In this document: positions 34,071 to 46,674 of the stretch, one piece after another | Position numbering within the stretch: the stretch's first letter is position 1 | Layout: each line of letters begins with the position of its first letter | Assembly (NCBI GenBank): GCA_029204225.1 | Contig: CM055094.1 | Span: forward strand, 15,380,928 to 15,444,927 | Source: Diphasiastrum complanatum | Taxonomy: Eukaryota > Streptophyta > Lycopodiopsida > Lycopodiales > Lycopodiaceae | Length of the DNA: 64,000 bases | Direction of reading: 5' to 3' | Notes under the pieces: generated by a model | Seen by the model: the letters and a program-made list of their open reading frames with translations, nothing else | What the model was told of the DNA's origin: nothing | Database searches by the model: none | Position numbers and translations under genes: made by a program

Positions 34071-34535
34071 CTATTGCGCTATTGCTTATCAGCATTACGC
34101 TTAATTCAGACTTCATTTTAGCCGTTCAGAGATAGCATAGAGTACGTGGCTTTGATCCGCAACTTATTGTACTCATTTACTTCTGTTTCATTTTCATACT
34201 GAATCAATATTATCTTTTATTACGTTCATCTTTGTCTCAAAATGTATGCATTTCTGTAGTTCTTCGCGACTAATTATTTGTCTGATAAGTCAAGGCAGTA
34301 TTGTTTGGCTACGTAATCACTCTAGTACTGATGATTTCAAAGTTAGTTACTATAAGATCAAACATGATTTCTATCACTATTGTTTTGTTTGAAATTGATA
34401 GGCGTAATCATACATTGTGGAAGAGGAAAATAGTTTATTCCCCCACGCACGAAAAGTTTTCTTTCTAGACACTCGAATTATTTTCATCGTTTCTTTTCGA
34501 GTTCGACCTATCTTTCACAACACCTCTTTCCGACA
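34071..34535 (+). repeat. Probable Copia 5' LTR (3' end near 34535)
   Basis: Inferred from the primer-binding motif TGGTATCAGAGC at 34536-34547, preceded by ...CGACA as expected for an LTR end. The left end was not found and the start given is a guess. The open stretch at 34417-34704 crosses this boundary and is not considered a gene. Confidence 0.4.
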
Positions 34536-34770
34536 TGGTATCAGAGCAATTTCACTACTTCTTTATCTGACTCCGACATGTTATCAGAGCTTCTATCATA
34601 GTATCAGTGCTAGATCACTATTTCTTTTATCTGAACCGCCACGGTATCAGATCTGTGATTTCTATCAAGGCATAATATATCAGAGCAAAAGCTCGAATAC
34701 TTGATATCTTTTGTGATATCAAATTGATATCAAACTCTTTAGTTCCTTTTAACCTTTCAGTATCAGAGAA
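34536..34770 (+). repeat. Six primer-binding-like TATCAGAG repeats
   Basis: TGGTATCAGAGC (34536), TGTTATCAGAGC (34579), AGTATCAGTGCT (34600), CGGTATCAGATC (34642), ATATATCAGAGC (34675) and AGTATCAGAGAA (34759). The flanks of several copies also match (CTTTATCTGA-CC before the second and fourth). They lie in the leader of the truncated Copia element. Confidence 0.7.
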
Positions 34771-34824
34771 TTGATTTCCTGTTGTTGGCATTACTACATC
34801 TTAGCGTCATCGATACAATCGATA

Positions 34825-35790
34825 GACTAAGTTCTAGACGGATTCTCAAAATAAAGTTGGCCTTATCACAAACAAGCTGAATGGATCCAATTATCATTTG
34901 TGGAAATTTAAGATGAAGATCTTGCTAATCGCCAACGAATTATGGGATGTTGTTACATGTACAGAAGTAAAACCTAAAGACGACACAAAAGACTCAAAGT
35001 GAAAATCGAAGGACCATAAAGCTTTCACGCTTATTATCCTCAATATATTAGATACACAGATTGGACACATAACTGAAGCTAAAACGTCAAGAGACGTTTG
35101 GGACATCCTGAACTCACTATATGACATGAGGGACGTAACTACTAAGTTACATGTACGAAGAAAATTCTTCACATTCAAGATGTCTAATGATGATTCTCTT
35201 CAGAGTCACATTAACCAGTTTAAGAATCTCTTGCAACAGATGGCCACTGCCGGATCAGTCATAGACGATCAAGATGCAATTATGACATTGCTCTCAAACT
35301 TGCCCTCTATATATGAGAACTGGGTGATGATCATATCGACACACTCATATTTAACTCTTACTAGAGTTCTCACTATGTTGATGCAAGAAGACAATTGAAG
35401 AAGCCAAGACACTTCGTCTACTTCCTCCTCTCAGGCTCTATATGTCAACAAAGGCTCTAAGCGACAGAAGTAGAAAAGCTCCAAGAAGGTTGCAATGAAT
35501 CAAAAATAGACTCAAAGTCAAGAACAATCATCAAATCCACAGTCGAAGAAGATGATGGTTTGCAGGTATTGCAAGCGCAATAACCATGAGATCAAGGATT
35601 GCCGAATTCTCCAAGCGAAGTATGCAACCAAGCAAGCTGATCAACATGCAAACACAGTTTCATCATCTCCCCAGGTCGAAGTGGATGAAGGCGCATTCAT
35701 GGTCAAAGATCAAAGTGCATTTTTGGATGATTCATGATTTCTTGATTTTGGAGCAACTCAACACATGACCAATCAAGCAAAAGTTGTTTT
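34825..35790 (+). pseudogene. Copia gag and protease start, truncated
   Basis: Gag of UBN2 type: LNGSNYHLWKFKM near 34870, SRDVWDILNSLYD near 35090, then FTFKMSNDDSLQSHINQFKNL and LLSNLPSIYENW. An in-frame TGA near 35000 and a TGA near 35397 break it. A CCHC knuckle, CRYCKRNNHEIKDC, lies at 35561-35602. The protease start, DFGATQHMT, has lost the Ser of DSG. The element ends at about 35790, where minus-strand gypsy sequence begins. Confidence 0.85.
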
Positions 35791-36258
35791 ATGACGATTT
35801 GCAGATGCAATCTTGACCTGGTTGTATCCACTAAATTCATCCAAAAAATTGTAAGCTTTTGCTCTAGCAAGGCGGTCCAAAATGCTTTCAATAAAAGGTA
35901 ACGGAAAGTGGTCCTTTCGCGTCACTTTGTTTAAAGATTTGAGATTCACACAAATTCTCAATTTTTCACTCTTCTTAGGAACAATGACAATTGGTGAAAC
36001 CCATTCAGTGTGCTCGATCTCATAAATGAAATCAGCTTCAAGCAATCTCTGTAACTCTTTCTTTATCAAATCTGTAATATTAGGATTAGAGCGATACATT
36101 TTTGTGACCTTTGGAACTGCATCAAGCATTAAGGGTATGGTATGCGCAATAACTGATGACGGAATCCCTTTGAGATTTTTATAAGTCCAAGCAAAGCAAT
36201 CTTGATATGTAATAGGCAGTTTCTGTAGCGCTTGAAACTGTTCAGGAGTAAGTTGCAC
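35773..36258 (-). pseudogene. Ty3/gypsy RT, N-terminal 160 residues
   Basis: Open minus-strand stretch: FAWTYKNLKGIPSSV, YRSNPNITDLIKKELQRLLEADFI, EWVSPIVIVPKKSEKLRICV, LNKVTRKDHFPLPFIESILDRLARA, FLDEFSGYNQV, KTTFA. It breaks off in the fingers/palm before the FLDD site. The Asp of the usual FLDGFSGY or LDL site appears as FLDEFSGY. It is continuous with the protease and gag to its right. Confidence 0.92.
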
Positions 36259-36364
36259 TCCAACTTATACAATCTTTTCTGGTTCTCTTGGTTCAGCAAG
36301 ATTCATAGGCTACGTCCTAGCTGGGCCATCGTAAACATCTTTAGATTCTGACACTTGTTCTTCA

Positions 36365-38560
36365 GGTTCACGAGTGCTTTTGGTAGCATAATAACCACAT
36401 CATCCAAAGTGTAGCATTTGAAATGCTCTGGCATATCATGATGTACTTCATCTGATTTCTCTTTTTCAAAAGGATTAGCTTGGGATCTTCAATTAGCTTT
36501 CTTGGTAGGAATCGATTGTGGAGGCGATGACTTCCGAGATGGTGATGTCTTGCAAGAATTCTGACTTGAAGAATCATCCATGACTTTTCCTTTACCTTTA
36601 TCCAATAAAGGTGGCACATTCTTAGAGTCAACCTTTTGAGGTGGATTTTCCCATTTCAGGACCGTATTATAATGTTGCTTAGCTTGTTTATTCGTCATTG
36701 GTCCTGTAATCTTGTCTTTCTTCAATATAACTACTTTTGGCAATTTTATTATTGGTTCATCGAGAATATCACGTATTCCAAATATGGTAAGATCCATGTG
36801 ATTTAGAATCTATTCATCGGTAAGTTTTGCATTGTCATCATAAGTCAAGGCGTGACTCACATGAATGAGTCATCATCAATCGGATCTAGTATGGGTTCCG
36901 TTGATATCCAAGATATGTTTATCACGTTCAATGGAACTCTAGCAATTTTGACAGGTATGTCTTCAACCATTTTCCGCGGACTTTGATCAGCTAGCTTAAC
37001 GGCAAAACCCGCAAGCTTAATCTTTGTAAGGCCCCACTTTACACATAGCTTTGTTGTAATCAAGTTAACTCTTGAACCTCCATTTATCACATCTGCTTCT
37101 TTAGAAAATTGTCTATGGTGTATCAGCAGAGTGATGTTTCTTTGCTAGCTTTCTCAGGCCACTCCGACATGGAGTACTTCGTTTGATTCTTCAAATCCAG
37201 CACAAAAAAGTGGTTCTTGATGTTCGATCTGAGTTAACTTCTACGCTAATACTTCTTTTGCTTTCGGCTCCAACTTCAAAAATTCTCCCAATGCAATATT
37301 CATCTTACTAGACAAAATATTCATGAGTAATTATGTTTGTGGTGCTTCCGGTTTAGTCATCTTGAAGGGTTCTTCATGGATTATTCGATGGTTGCATAGG
37401 TGAAAAATGGACTTTGGCTGCAGCTTTAGCGGCTTCAAGCTCCTCTTCTTTTTGCAAATGTTTAATCCATTACCTCATATCCAGATATCTCCTCTTTTAT
37501 GCATGGAGATTTGGATAGATTCCAGATGCTATTGGTATATTAGTTGATGGTCTAGAATCAACAGGTACTGGATCTACTATAACTTCTTTTTGCTTATGAG
37601 CTCTGGTAAGAACCATCAAGGGTATACTTGGTTCAAGTTGAATTGCTAGTCTTTGCTTGATTGTCATCAAATTTACAGGAGTTGTAACCGGTGGCGGTTT
37701 CGGTCTTGCTAGACACTCCTTGTAGCAAAGTCCATAAATTTGTCTTTGTTTGGACATTCTGCAACTTTGTGATTTTCTCCACATGCAAAGCATCCAAGCG
37801 GTGCTCTTTGGAAATCTTCCAAGGCTTTGTTCTTTTCATCAAATTGTGACTACAACTTTTCCATCTGTATCTGTTGGTTCTTTCCAAGTTTTTTGAACTC
37901 GTTAAGCATCATCTCTACAGTAGCGTTGATATTGGTGATGCGATAGTGGTGGATGTCATAGTGGTCTGCCTTGCTGTATAAGACAAGAAACCAATATTCG
38001 ACTCTTCATTCTCCTCTTGTACCGCATCGTCCATAGCAATTTGCAAAGTTGCGTACTTATTATGGCATTTCAGCTCGCGTCTAATCCTTTTAGGTAGACC
38101 TGCCAAAAATCACATAATAATGGCATCTTTGTTAATTACTCAAGTACGCACTCAGATCTGAGGCGTTGAACCCGTTCAATGTAATCTCATACCATTTCCC
38201 GCTTTCCCATTTTAACTTTACTTAGAAGTAGAAAAGGGTCTTCCATAAACTTCTGAGGTTGAACCATGTGATAAGGGCTCGTTGGACAATTTTCCAATCT
38301 ATACGCTCAGTTTCATCTTGATTATAATACCAATCTTGTGCTGCACCCGTTAAGACCATTGGAAATAGGTTAAGTTTATCTTGAGGAAAAACTTCACCAT
38401 AAACTTCACAAGATTCTGCATGGATTTGGAGAAATCTGACTGGATCAGATAATCCATTGTACTTGGGTAGATCCAATCATGGTGATCTTCTAACAATGAT
38501 TGGATTGACTTCTTGGAGACCAACTCCAAGAGCAGCCATTTTTGCAAATTAAATCAATCA
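36365..38560 (-). pseudogene. Ty3/gypsy gag-protease
   Basis: Gag capsid-type region at 38547-38222 (KYNGLSDPVRFLQIHAES, GAAQDWYYNQDETERIDW). A second gag stretch is at 38106-37915. A CCHC knuckle, CFACGENHKVAEC, lies near 37790-37750 in a different frame from the flanking ORFs. The protease-like site INGGSRVNLITTKLC near 37085-37040 has Asn instead of the catalytic Asp. A Lys/Ser/Pro-rich spacer follows at 36797-36489. Several frame breaks. Gag, protease and RT order matches a plant gypsy element read right to left. Confidence 0.85.
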
Positions 38561-39846
38561 AACAATGAGGTTGGATCTAGATTTTCAATCGGATTCTATC
38601 TCAGTTTAGATCTACAAAATTTCTTTCACTTGACAATAATCAGATTTCTGATTTTTGGAAAAAGATCTATGATCAAGCGATCGACACTTCTAAGAATGAT
38701 GAATTCTCAAAATCAGAATCAAATTGTAACTGAATTGTCTAAAAATTTGACAAAGGCTTTATCTAAGAAATTAGAACCTAAAAATAGTACTGGCGAATGT
38801 TTCCTGGATGAAGGTTGATTCGGCGAAGGTTCTTCAGTGCTATTCTCGGTAAAAAATCTCTGATCAGATTACTTTTGACAAATTTGATAAAACTAACCTT
38901 CGTCGAACTCTTAGATAGTGAGTGTAAAAATAGAGATTTTCTTAGATTTTGACAAAATTAACGTTCAGCGAACTCAAAAATGATAACTTACTATAAATAG
39001 AATCCTCAGAAAGTTAGTGAAGATTTCGATGAAGGTTACAAATGTAATATTGTTGTTTTTGCAAAAAAGAGATTTTTTTTGACAAAAATTGGACAATATG
39101 ACACGTGGCCTCTACTTATTGTTCGCCAAACTCACTGATGAACCAAAATAGTAAGTCAACTGACACAGACTTTGGCGAAAGTTTCTGGCGAAGGCTCTTC
39201 TGAAAACTGAAAATTTTGTAAAAAGGTGTTAAACTCTTAAAAAAATTTACCCATTTCTAGATTAACAGTCACTTTGACCTTCTATTTTTAGAACTAACGT
39301 TCGCCGACCTAACAATAGATAGATCTGAATCACACCTATGCACAGTGAATTGAACAAATGTTCCTTTTTTTTTTGTATCTCTTTAGAGTTTCGGGTGTTT
39401 TTTGGTGTTTTTTAATGGTTTTTCTGATGTTTCTGAAAATCTACTGGGAATGAATGTTTGCCCTTCAATCTGAATGTTTTGTGATCAAAACGGAAGGTGT
39501 TTGCAATTCGGTGAACGTTTTTTAAAATAGAATAAAAAGTTATCAGCTCTGATGACAATTATGCTTTCTTTTGACCCAATTCTGACAGATTTGATCAATT
39601 TGTGTTGTTTTTTTTTTCTGATTTCTCAGATCCAGATGGATCTTAAGAATGGTGATCTAAATAGTTCCTCTGTTCAACAATCGGATTAGATTTCAAACAA
39701 GAAGATCCACTCAAATCAAGCAAAATCACTTCCAAATTAACCCTAAAATGCAATTTTAACACTATTCATGCCAAGACAAGATGCCTAATGCGAGCTAAAA
39801 CCATCCAACAAACATGTTGTAAACTGAAAAGTTGGCGTAGCTCCTC
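38561..39846 (-). other. Leader of the gypsy element with repeated GTTCGCC-like words
   Basis: Non-coding. It shows recurrent words such as GGCGAAGGTTCTTC, AACGTTCAGCGAAC, GTTCGCCAAACTC, TGGCGAAGGCTCTTC and ACGTTCGCCGACC (38820-39520). Poly-T runs occur near 39365 and 39610. It lies between gag and the primer-binding site, so it is most likely the 5' leader. Confidence 0.5.
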
Positions 39847-39866
39847 GAAACCGGCGCCAAGATTGT
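39847..39866 (-). promoter_or_regulatory. Gypsy primer-binding-like site
   Basis: On the minus strand the sequence reads TGGCGCCGGTTTCGAGGAGC, beginning with TGGCGCC as in many plant Ty3/gypsy elements. It follows ccccactaca plus a four-base spacer, as expected after an LTR end. It is correctly placed and oriented upstream of the gag at 38.56 kb. Confidence 0.7.
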
Positions 39867-39870
39867 AGTG

Positions 39871-40250
39871 GGGCTATTTACTTCCTAGCCTTAATCCAAG
39901 ATCCAAGCATCAAGGAGACAAAGTTAGTCGTCATGTGGAGGTTCGATCCCGTGAGAGCGATAGCATATCTCGGATTTCAGCATGTATGAAAGATTCACAT
40001 CTAACTCTAACATCCATTAACACTACGCATTAACACTACATCCATTAACCCTATGATCCACAATGATAATAGCTTACTCTTTCTCTCTCCCCCTTTCTCT
40101 CTCATAAAAAGCATAAGAAATGGCAATCCCAATAACATTCAAATCCAACAATTAGAAAATACAACAAAAGCATGAGAGATGGAGGAAAAGAGATAGAGAG
40201 CAAGGACATTCACAAGTCCATTCCATAAGAGAACCAATGTGCTTGTATTG
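39871..40250 (-). repeat. Probable gypsy 5' LTR, partial
   Basis: The stretch upstream (in element direction) of the primer-binding site. It contains TAACTCTAACATCCATTAAC-type repeats, a pyrimidine-rich run at 40078-40108, and wording similar to 120-700. The outer end is not determined, because Copia sequence begins near 40255. Confidence 0.45.
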
Positions 40251-40254
40251 AAAT

Positions 40255-40995
40255 GAAGATTTGAACATGAGGAGCAACTCGAGTATGCCCCTATTAATGG
40301 AGACCCTGGACTAAAACTATCAAAGGAACAATCTCCTCAAACTGAGGCAGAAAAGGAGGAAATGAAGTGCTACTCATTTCAATCCATCATCAGCTCATTG
40401 ATGTATGCAATGATCTGCATGCGACCAGACCTTGTATATTCGATTAGTACACTCAACCAGTTCCTATCAAATTCAGGCTTAACTCATTACAAAGCACTAA
40501 CGAAGGTCATAAAGTACATCCAAGCAACGAAAACTCTCAGCATCTGCTACGGGCAGCCAAACTGCCAACATCCTTGAAGCCTACACAGATGCGAATTGGG
40601 CATGAGATATCGATACGAAAAGTTACTTCTGGATTTGTATTTTTATACAATCAAGGCCCGATCTCATGGAATAGCCAGAAGCAGATCTCAGTTGCATTAT
40701 CATCAACGGAATCCAAATACATAGTTGTCACAAATGCAACCAAAGAGGGGATCTGACTAAGGCAATTGCTTGCAAACATTAACCTTGCACAAATACTTCC
40801 TACAACAATCTATTGTGACAATCAAAGCACAATAGCTTTCTCTCTCAATCCGATATTTCACTCTCGAAGCAAACATATCAAAATCAGGTATCATTACCTT
40901 AAAGAGAAAGTGCATAGCAAGGAAGTAGCATTGGCTTTCTGTAGAACAAACTACACTATAGATGTTTTGATCCAGTGGAAAACAAAGTCCATATA
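40255..40995 (+). pseudogene. Copia RNase H / RT C-terminal fragment
   Basis: Three open pieces: SLMYAMICMRPDLVYSISTLNQF (RT thumb region), SIRKVTSGFVFLYNQGPISW with ALSSTESKYIVVTNATKEG (RNase H), and YCDNQSTIAFSLNPIFHSRSKHIKIRYHYLKE (end of RNase H). The stop codons between them show decay. It is cut off at the left by gypsy LTR-like sequence and at the right by the next Copia fragment. Confidence 0.9.
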
Positions 40996-40996
40996 A

Positions 40997-42965
40997 GCCA
41001 TGATGTTATCTTTGATGAGTCCAAAACTATGAAGACGAGGACGTTGAGAAGATAGAGACATCTACTGGGAAAGATGGTATAATGAGGATACCACTTGATG
41101 ATGATCCATTCATTGACCTTCCGAGTGATGAACGTGAGGATACATCTCAAGATACTGCTACTCAACCTCAAGAGACAAGTTGGAGAGGTAGGGACAAATC
41201 TTTTGGTGCAAGAAGGATTGAAATTGCAGGTGACAAACGCAAGGAGAAGGATGTACCATGGGTTACATTTTCACCAGGAAGCTCCCTAAGTGCTTTGAGA
41301 TTGTTGGAGAGCCGCGACATCGATGACTTTTCAGGATCATCTAGCCAGGGAGAGCTACAAAGATCAACAAGAGAGAAGACACGACCTGAGAGGTATGAAG
41401 CAAATTATGCTCTCTTATCTAGCATTATTCAAAGCAAAGAATCTGCGACTTATGGTGAAGCGAAGGATGATGACATTTGGGTCAAGGCCATGGGAGAGGA
41501 GATGGAGTCAATTGCTAAGCATAACACATGGGACTTAGTAGAACCACTAGTTGGCAAAAAACCCATTGGTTGCAAAAGGATATACAGGACTAAGTACCAT
41601 GCAGATGGAAATATAGCAAAGCACAAGGCAAGATTGGTGATCAAAGGGTATGCACAAAGCAAAGGCATTGACTATGAGGAGACCTTTGCGCCGGTATGTA
41701 AGTGGAATACTCTACGTCTACTTTTTGCTTTAGCTTCACATTTTGGTTGGCCTTTGCATCAGATGGATGTGAAATCTGCTTTCCTAAATGGTAAGTTGGA
41801 AGAAGAGGTGTTCATGGAGTAACCTGAAGGCTTTGTAGCAAAGGGACAGGAAAATAAAGTATGTCGTTTGAAGAAAGCGCTTTATGGTCTTAAATAGGCA
41901 CCAGTGCATGGTATAGCATGATTGGTGCCTACTTTCACTCAAAGGGGATGGTGAGAACACACTTTGATCCAAATCTATATGTCTCATGCTTTGATGGTAT
42001 GGTTGCTTTGATTTCTCTTTATGTTGATGACTTGATTATTATGGGAAAGAATCAAGAGATGATAGATATGATCAAGAAAGGCCTCATGGAACAATTCGAG
42101 ATGACAGATGTCAGCCTGATGCATTATTGCCTTGGAGTAGAGGTGTGGCAAAATGGACATGAAGTGGGTTTAACAGAAGTATGTCAAAGAGTTGCTGCAC
42201 AGGTTTAGGTTGCAGGATTGCAAACCAGTAAATGCTCCTCTTGAACCAGGTAAAAAGCTTTCTAAGCTTGATGAGTCACAATCATTTGATGCTATGCTGC
42301 ATAGGCAGTTAGTAGGGAGCTTGATTTACCTTACCACGACTAGACCAGATATATGCTATGTTGTTGGCATTGTAAGTCAGTTTATGGCAGCACCTACGGA
42401 AACGCATTGGAAGGCAGCTAAAAGCATTTTGCGTTATGTAAAAGGCACTTCAGAGTATGGCTTGATTTACAGGAAGCATGATGGTTTACCTGAGTTGTGT
42501 GGCTATGTGGATGCGGATTGGGGAGGTGATTATGATGATCGTAGATCTACCACAGGGTATGTATTGCAGTTTTGTGGTAGTTGCTTTTCCTGGCCTAGTA
42601 AGAAGCAAAATACAATTTCTCTTTCCACCACAGAGGCAGAGTATAAGGCAATGTGTAGTGCAGCACAGGAAGCTATATGGTTGAGATAAATCTTGGAAGA
42701 AGTTGGCATGAAGCAGAAAAATCCCACGACTTTACATAGCGACAGTTAGAGTGGCATTTAGCTAGCAAAGAATCCAGTGTTCCATGCGAGAACTAAACAC
42801 ATTGAGATTCAGTATCACTTTATACGTGAGAGGCTGCTGAGTCGTGAAATTCATGTTGTTCATTGTAGCACAAAAGAACAACTAGCTGATATTTTCACTA
42901 AGCCACTTGTTGGAGAAAAGTTTGATAAGTTTAGATCAAAGCTTCCTGTACTTAAAGTTTGTTGA
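40997..42965 (+). pseudogene. Copia RT-RNase H fragment, second lineage
   Basis: Begins ISHDVIFDES, the usual post-integrase motif. RT follows: NTWDLVEPLVGKKPIGCKRIYRTK, DYEETFAPVCKWNTLR, QMDVKSAFLNGKLEEEVFM, LYVDDLIIM (active site YVDD). RNase H: GYVDADWGGDYDDRRSTTGYV, SLSTTEAEYKAMCSAAQEAIW, ARTKHIEIQYHFIRE. Ends ADIFTKPL near 42900. TAA at 41821, TAG at 41896 and frame shifts near 42190 and 42690 break it. Gag, protease and most of integrase are missing. It is not the same Copia family as the intact element. Confidence 0.93.
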
Positions 42966-43284
42966 CTTTAAAGCTATGTATATGACTGTGTATAAAGTAG
43001 ACTCTACTTTAAGGGAGAGAATTAGAATTAAAGTAGAATCACTGTGCTACTGTATTGTGGGTCCTATCAGTGGATAAGGACCAGTTGGCCTCGCCACGAG
43101 GCAAGTCAAGGGGACACGCGTCCCGCCAACGGCAACCTGGGTCATGCATGGGTTGCTTGAGTGAACAACTATATGTACAGTGTAATTTCGTTTTGAGAAA
43201 TACAGTTGCTATGTGAGCTTGCTGTGGAGAGTGTTTTCTGTCTGTGTTACTATGTAGCATGATCTGTGTTCCTGTGCAAAGCAA
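42966..43284 (+). repeat. Probable 3' LTR of the preceding Copia fragment
   Basis: The purine run AAGGGAGAGAA at 43010-43020 is a polypurine-tract candidate. The 270 bp after it are GC-richer than the surroundings, without coding motifs, and end near the start of the next Copia body. No second copy of this LTR is present in the window. Confidence 0.45.
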
Positions 43285-46200
43285 ATTCTAAGTAGATGAC
43301 TATGATGATCTTGTTCAGTCTTTTGCTATTGAGGAGGAGTTACCTAATCTAGAAACTCTCCAAGGAATTCTTATTTCTGAAGAATCTAGACAAAGCTATA
43401 AACTCTCCAGGATGAACAAATTTGAACATGGTGGAAGTGACAAAGCCCTCTTTGTCAAAGGCAAGCAGAAATGAAGGAGTAAGAACCAATTCTCTCAAGC
43501 ATACAACAAAGACAAAGCAAAGATCAAGATAAAGATGGTGAAGAGGATGAAACATCTCATCCCTCTAACTCAAAAACTAAGAAGAAAAAAGTGAAGTGCT
43601 TCTTCTGTGGCAAAAAGGGGCACTATGCCTCTATTTGCTTTAAGAAGAAAAACCAACTCAAACAGGCTAATCTCTCCAAAGAGATTGAAGAAGATTCTGT
43701 TGCAAGTGATGGAGAAGGATCACCTATGGTGTCCAGTTTTTCTTCATCACCTTTCAAGAAAGATGGAGCTTGGTACATAGACAGTGGAGCCTCTTCACAT
43801 ATGTGCTGTTCAAAGGAGTCATTTGTCTCAATCTTACCTTTCAAAGGACTCAAGAGATCTATTTACACAACTAATGATCATGAGTGTCCAATAGAAGGAA
43901 TTGGCAGCATTCCATTGAAACTTGCTTCTTCAAAATTTCTTGCACTTTCTAATGTTCTTTTCATTCCAAAACTCACAAAGAACTATATTAGTGTGGGAAA
44001 GTTGCTTGATAATGGTTGTGATGTAAAGTTAAACTCCAATACTTGTTTTATCAAGAGAAAAGATGAGATCCTTGTTGATGGAACTAGATGTGGTGAAATT
44101 TTTAAGTTGAATTCTTATGAGAATGCAAACCTTTGTGTAGTTGCTTTGTTATCTAAGGAGGAGCTGTGGCATAGAAGGTTGGGACATCCTAACTTTACAT
44201 CTATGTCTTCTATGGTTAAGAAGGAAAGGCTATTGGTCTTCCAAAATCTTTTTCTAAAGATTTTAAGCGCTGTGAGGCTTGTGCCATTGCAAAGTCACAC
44301 ATAGAGCCATATCAGAAGTCTTTTATAAAGACTACTTATCCATTGAAACTCATACATTCAGATGTACATTTTTCCTCTTCTAAAAGTATTGGTGGTGCAA
44401 CATGTTTTGTCACCTTTATTGATGACTTTACTAGATACACTTGGTTGTATCTACTTTCTTCAAAGGCTATGGTTTTTTATCACTTCCTTATCTTCAAAGC
44501 TTATTAGAAAAACAGTTTTCTTGCAAAGTTAAAGCTTTAAAATGCGATGGAGGAGGTGAATATATCTCCAACAAGTTTCATAATTATTGTGAAGGTGAAG
44601 GAATAAAGAGAGAATTTTCTTGTGCCTACTCCATCCCAAAATGGAGTAGCTGAGAGGAAAAACAGATCTTTATGTGAATGTGCTAAAGCAATTCGAGTAG
44701 CAGCTTCTTTGCCTATTGAATATTGGGGTGAAGTTATAAATTGTGCAAACTATTTGTGCAATAGATTACCTCACAATGCTCTTGCTGGAAAAACACCTTT
44801 TAAAGTCTTGTTTTTGAGGAAACCTAAGGTAGATCGCCTTAAAGTTTTTGGTTGTCTACAATTGAGAGTAGAGATGTGATATTCCATGAATATCAAAAAT
44901 ACATTCTTGAGAAGGCCGAGTTCAAAGATTCTCACAAAGATACTCCAATCATCACCCTTAAAGATCATCATGGAGAGATGGGACCAAGATTTGAGGAGGA
45001 TTCACCTCGAATTTTTTCACCAAGGAGATCTCAAAGAGAAAGATCCGAGCCTAGAAGGCTTACCTATGAAGATAGACGAAAGCAAGTGGAAATCAACTCC
45101 ACTATTTGTGCCTATTTTATTTCTCATGAGGAGCCGAAGGATGTATATGATGCTATCAACTCAAAGGAATGGTACCTTGCCATGAAGGAAGAATATGATG
45201 CTTTGATGGCCAATAATACATGGGAGCTTGTGGATCTTCCATCCAACAAGCATACCATTGGTTTCAAATGGGTTTTTTGAGTCAAGTATAATCAAGATGG
45301 CACAATCAACAAGTACAAGGCTAGGCTTTGTGCTAAAGGCTTTGCTGAAGTATATGGACTTGATTATGAGGAGACCTTTTCCCCATTTGCAAAGATGGTG
45401 TCAATTAGAATCATAATTTCTCTTGCTTGTTTTTTCAATTGGCAAATTCTTCAACTAGATGTTTCTAGTGCATTTCTAAATGGCTATCTAGAAGAAGAGA
45501 TCTATATGGATCAACCTATTGGGTTCATCCATGATGAAGAAAAAGTTTGCTTGCTCTTCAAAAGTTTATATGGATTAAAGCAAGCTCCAAGGTCATGGTA
45601 TTCTCGACTTAACACCTTTCTTGAGTCACTGGGATTTAATCTTAGTAACTATGACCCTTCCTTATATGTCAAGTTTTTTGATAAAGATATTGTCATCCTT
45701 CTTATTTATGTTGATGATATCATTCTGACAGGAATTTGTATCAAGTTAGTTGAGGAAACCAAGATTGCACTTGGAAAAGAGTTCAAGATGCAAGATCTTG
45801 AAAAAATTCACTATATTCTAGGATTAGAGATTGACTTTCTTAAAGATAAAGCTTTTGTATATCAATCTAAGTATGCTCTTTCAATGTTAAAAAAGTTCAA
45901 TATGTTGAATTGTAAGAGTATAGAAACACCTATGGAGCAAAATGTAAAGGACTCTAACAAAGGTGATGAAAGATCCTTCGAGGACATCACACTTTTTAGA
46001 AGTCTTATAGGCTCCTTAATTTGGCTCACAATAACTAGACCTGACATAAGCTTTAGTGTTCATAAGTTGAGCCAGGCTATGCAAAATCCTTCAGTTTATC
46101 ATTGGAAAAAGGCCAAGAGAGTGCTTAGATATATATCTTCAACTTTTGATTTTGGTTTGTTGTATAAAAGTGAAGATCTTTCTATTATTGGTTATTTTGA

Positions 46201-46626
46201 CTCGGATTTTGCAAGTGATAGAGCAGATAAAAAATCTACAAGTGCTTATGTCATATATCTTGGAGGAAACTTGATATCTTGGCTTTCCAAAAAGCAAGAT
46301 ACTGTGTCACTCTCATCATGTGAAGCTGAGTACAAGGCACTCACTACAACAACAAAGGAAGTGCTTTGGATCAAGAGGTTACTAGTGGAGCTAAAGATAA
46401 TTATGGAAGAAAATATACCTTGATCATGTGTGACAACATTTCAGCTCAAACCCTTGCCAACAACCCAATATTCCATGTAAGGAGCAAGCATATCGAAGTT
46501 GCACATCACTTCGTGAGAGAGAAGCTCATTGGAGGTGAAATCAAATTGGAGCACATCGACACATCATCTTGCATTGCAAATATGCTCACCAAACCTTTGA
46601 GCAAAAGTTCCTTCAACAAGCATTGA
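43285..46626 (+). pseudogene. Copia gag-pol, third copy, 5' truncated
   Basis: Starts inside gag (LVQSFAIEEELPNLETLQGILI), which matches the intact element's gag. A CCHC knuckle, CFFCGKKGHYASIC, is at 43598-43639 and the protease site IDSGASSHM near 43780. Pre-integrase WHRRLGHPNF lies near 44165. Integrase core pieces FIDDFTRYTWLYLL, CDGGGEYISN and NGVAERKNRSLCE are spread over frames at 44410-44680. RT: QLDVSSAFLNGYLEEEIYM and LIYVDDIIL near 45440-45720. RNase H: DSDFASD, SLSSCEAEYKAL, VRSKHIEVAHHFVRE. The 342-codon open part at 45395-46423 is long, but frameshifts near 44250, 44640, 45280 and 46400 kill the polyprotein. Confidence 0.93.
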
Positions 46627-46674
46627 GCCAGCCTTGGAGTTATACCAAGATCCATGTTCAAATCAATATAGATC

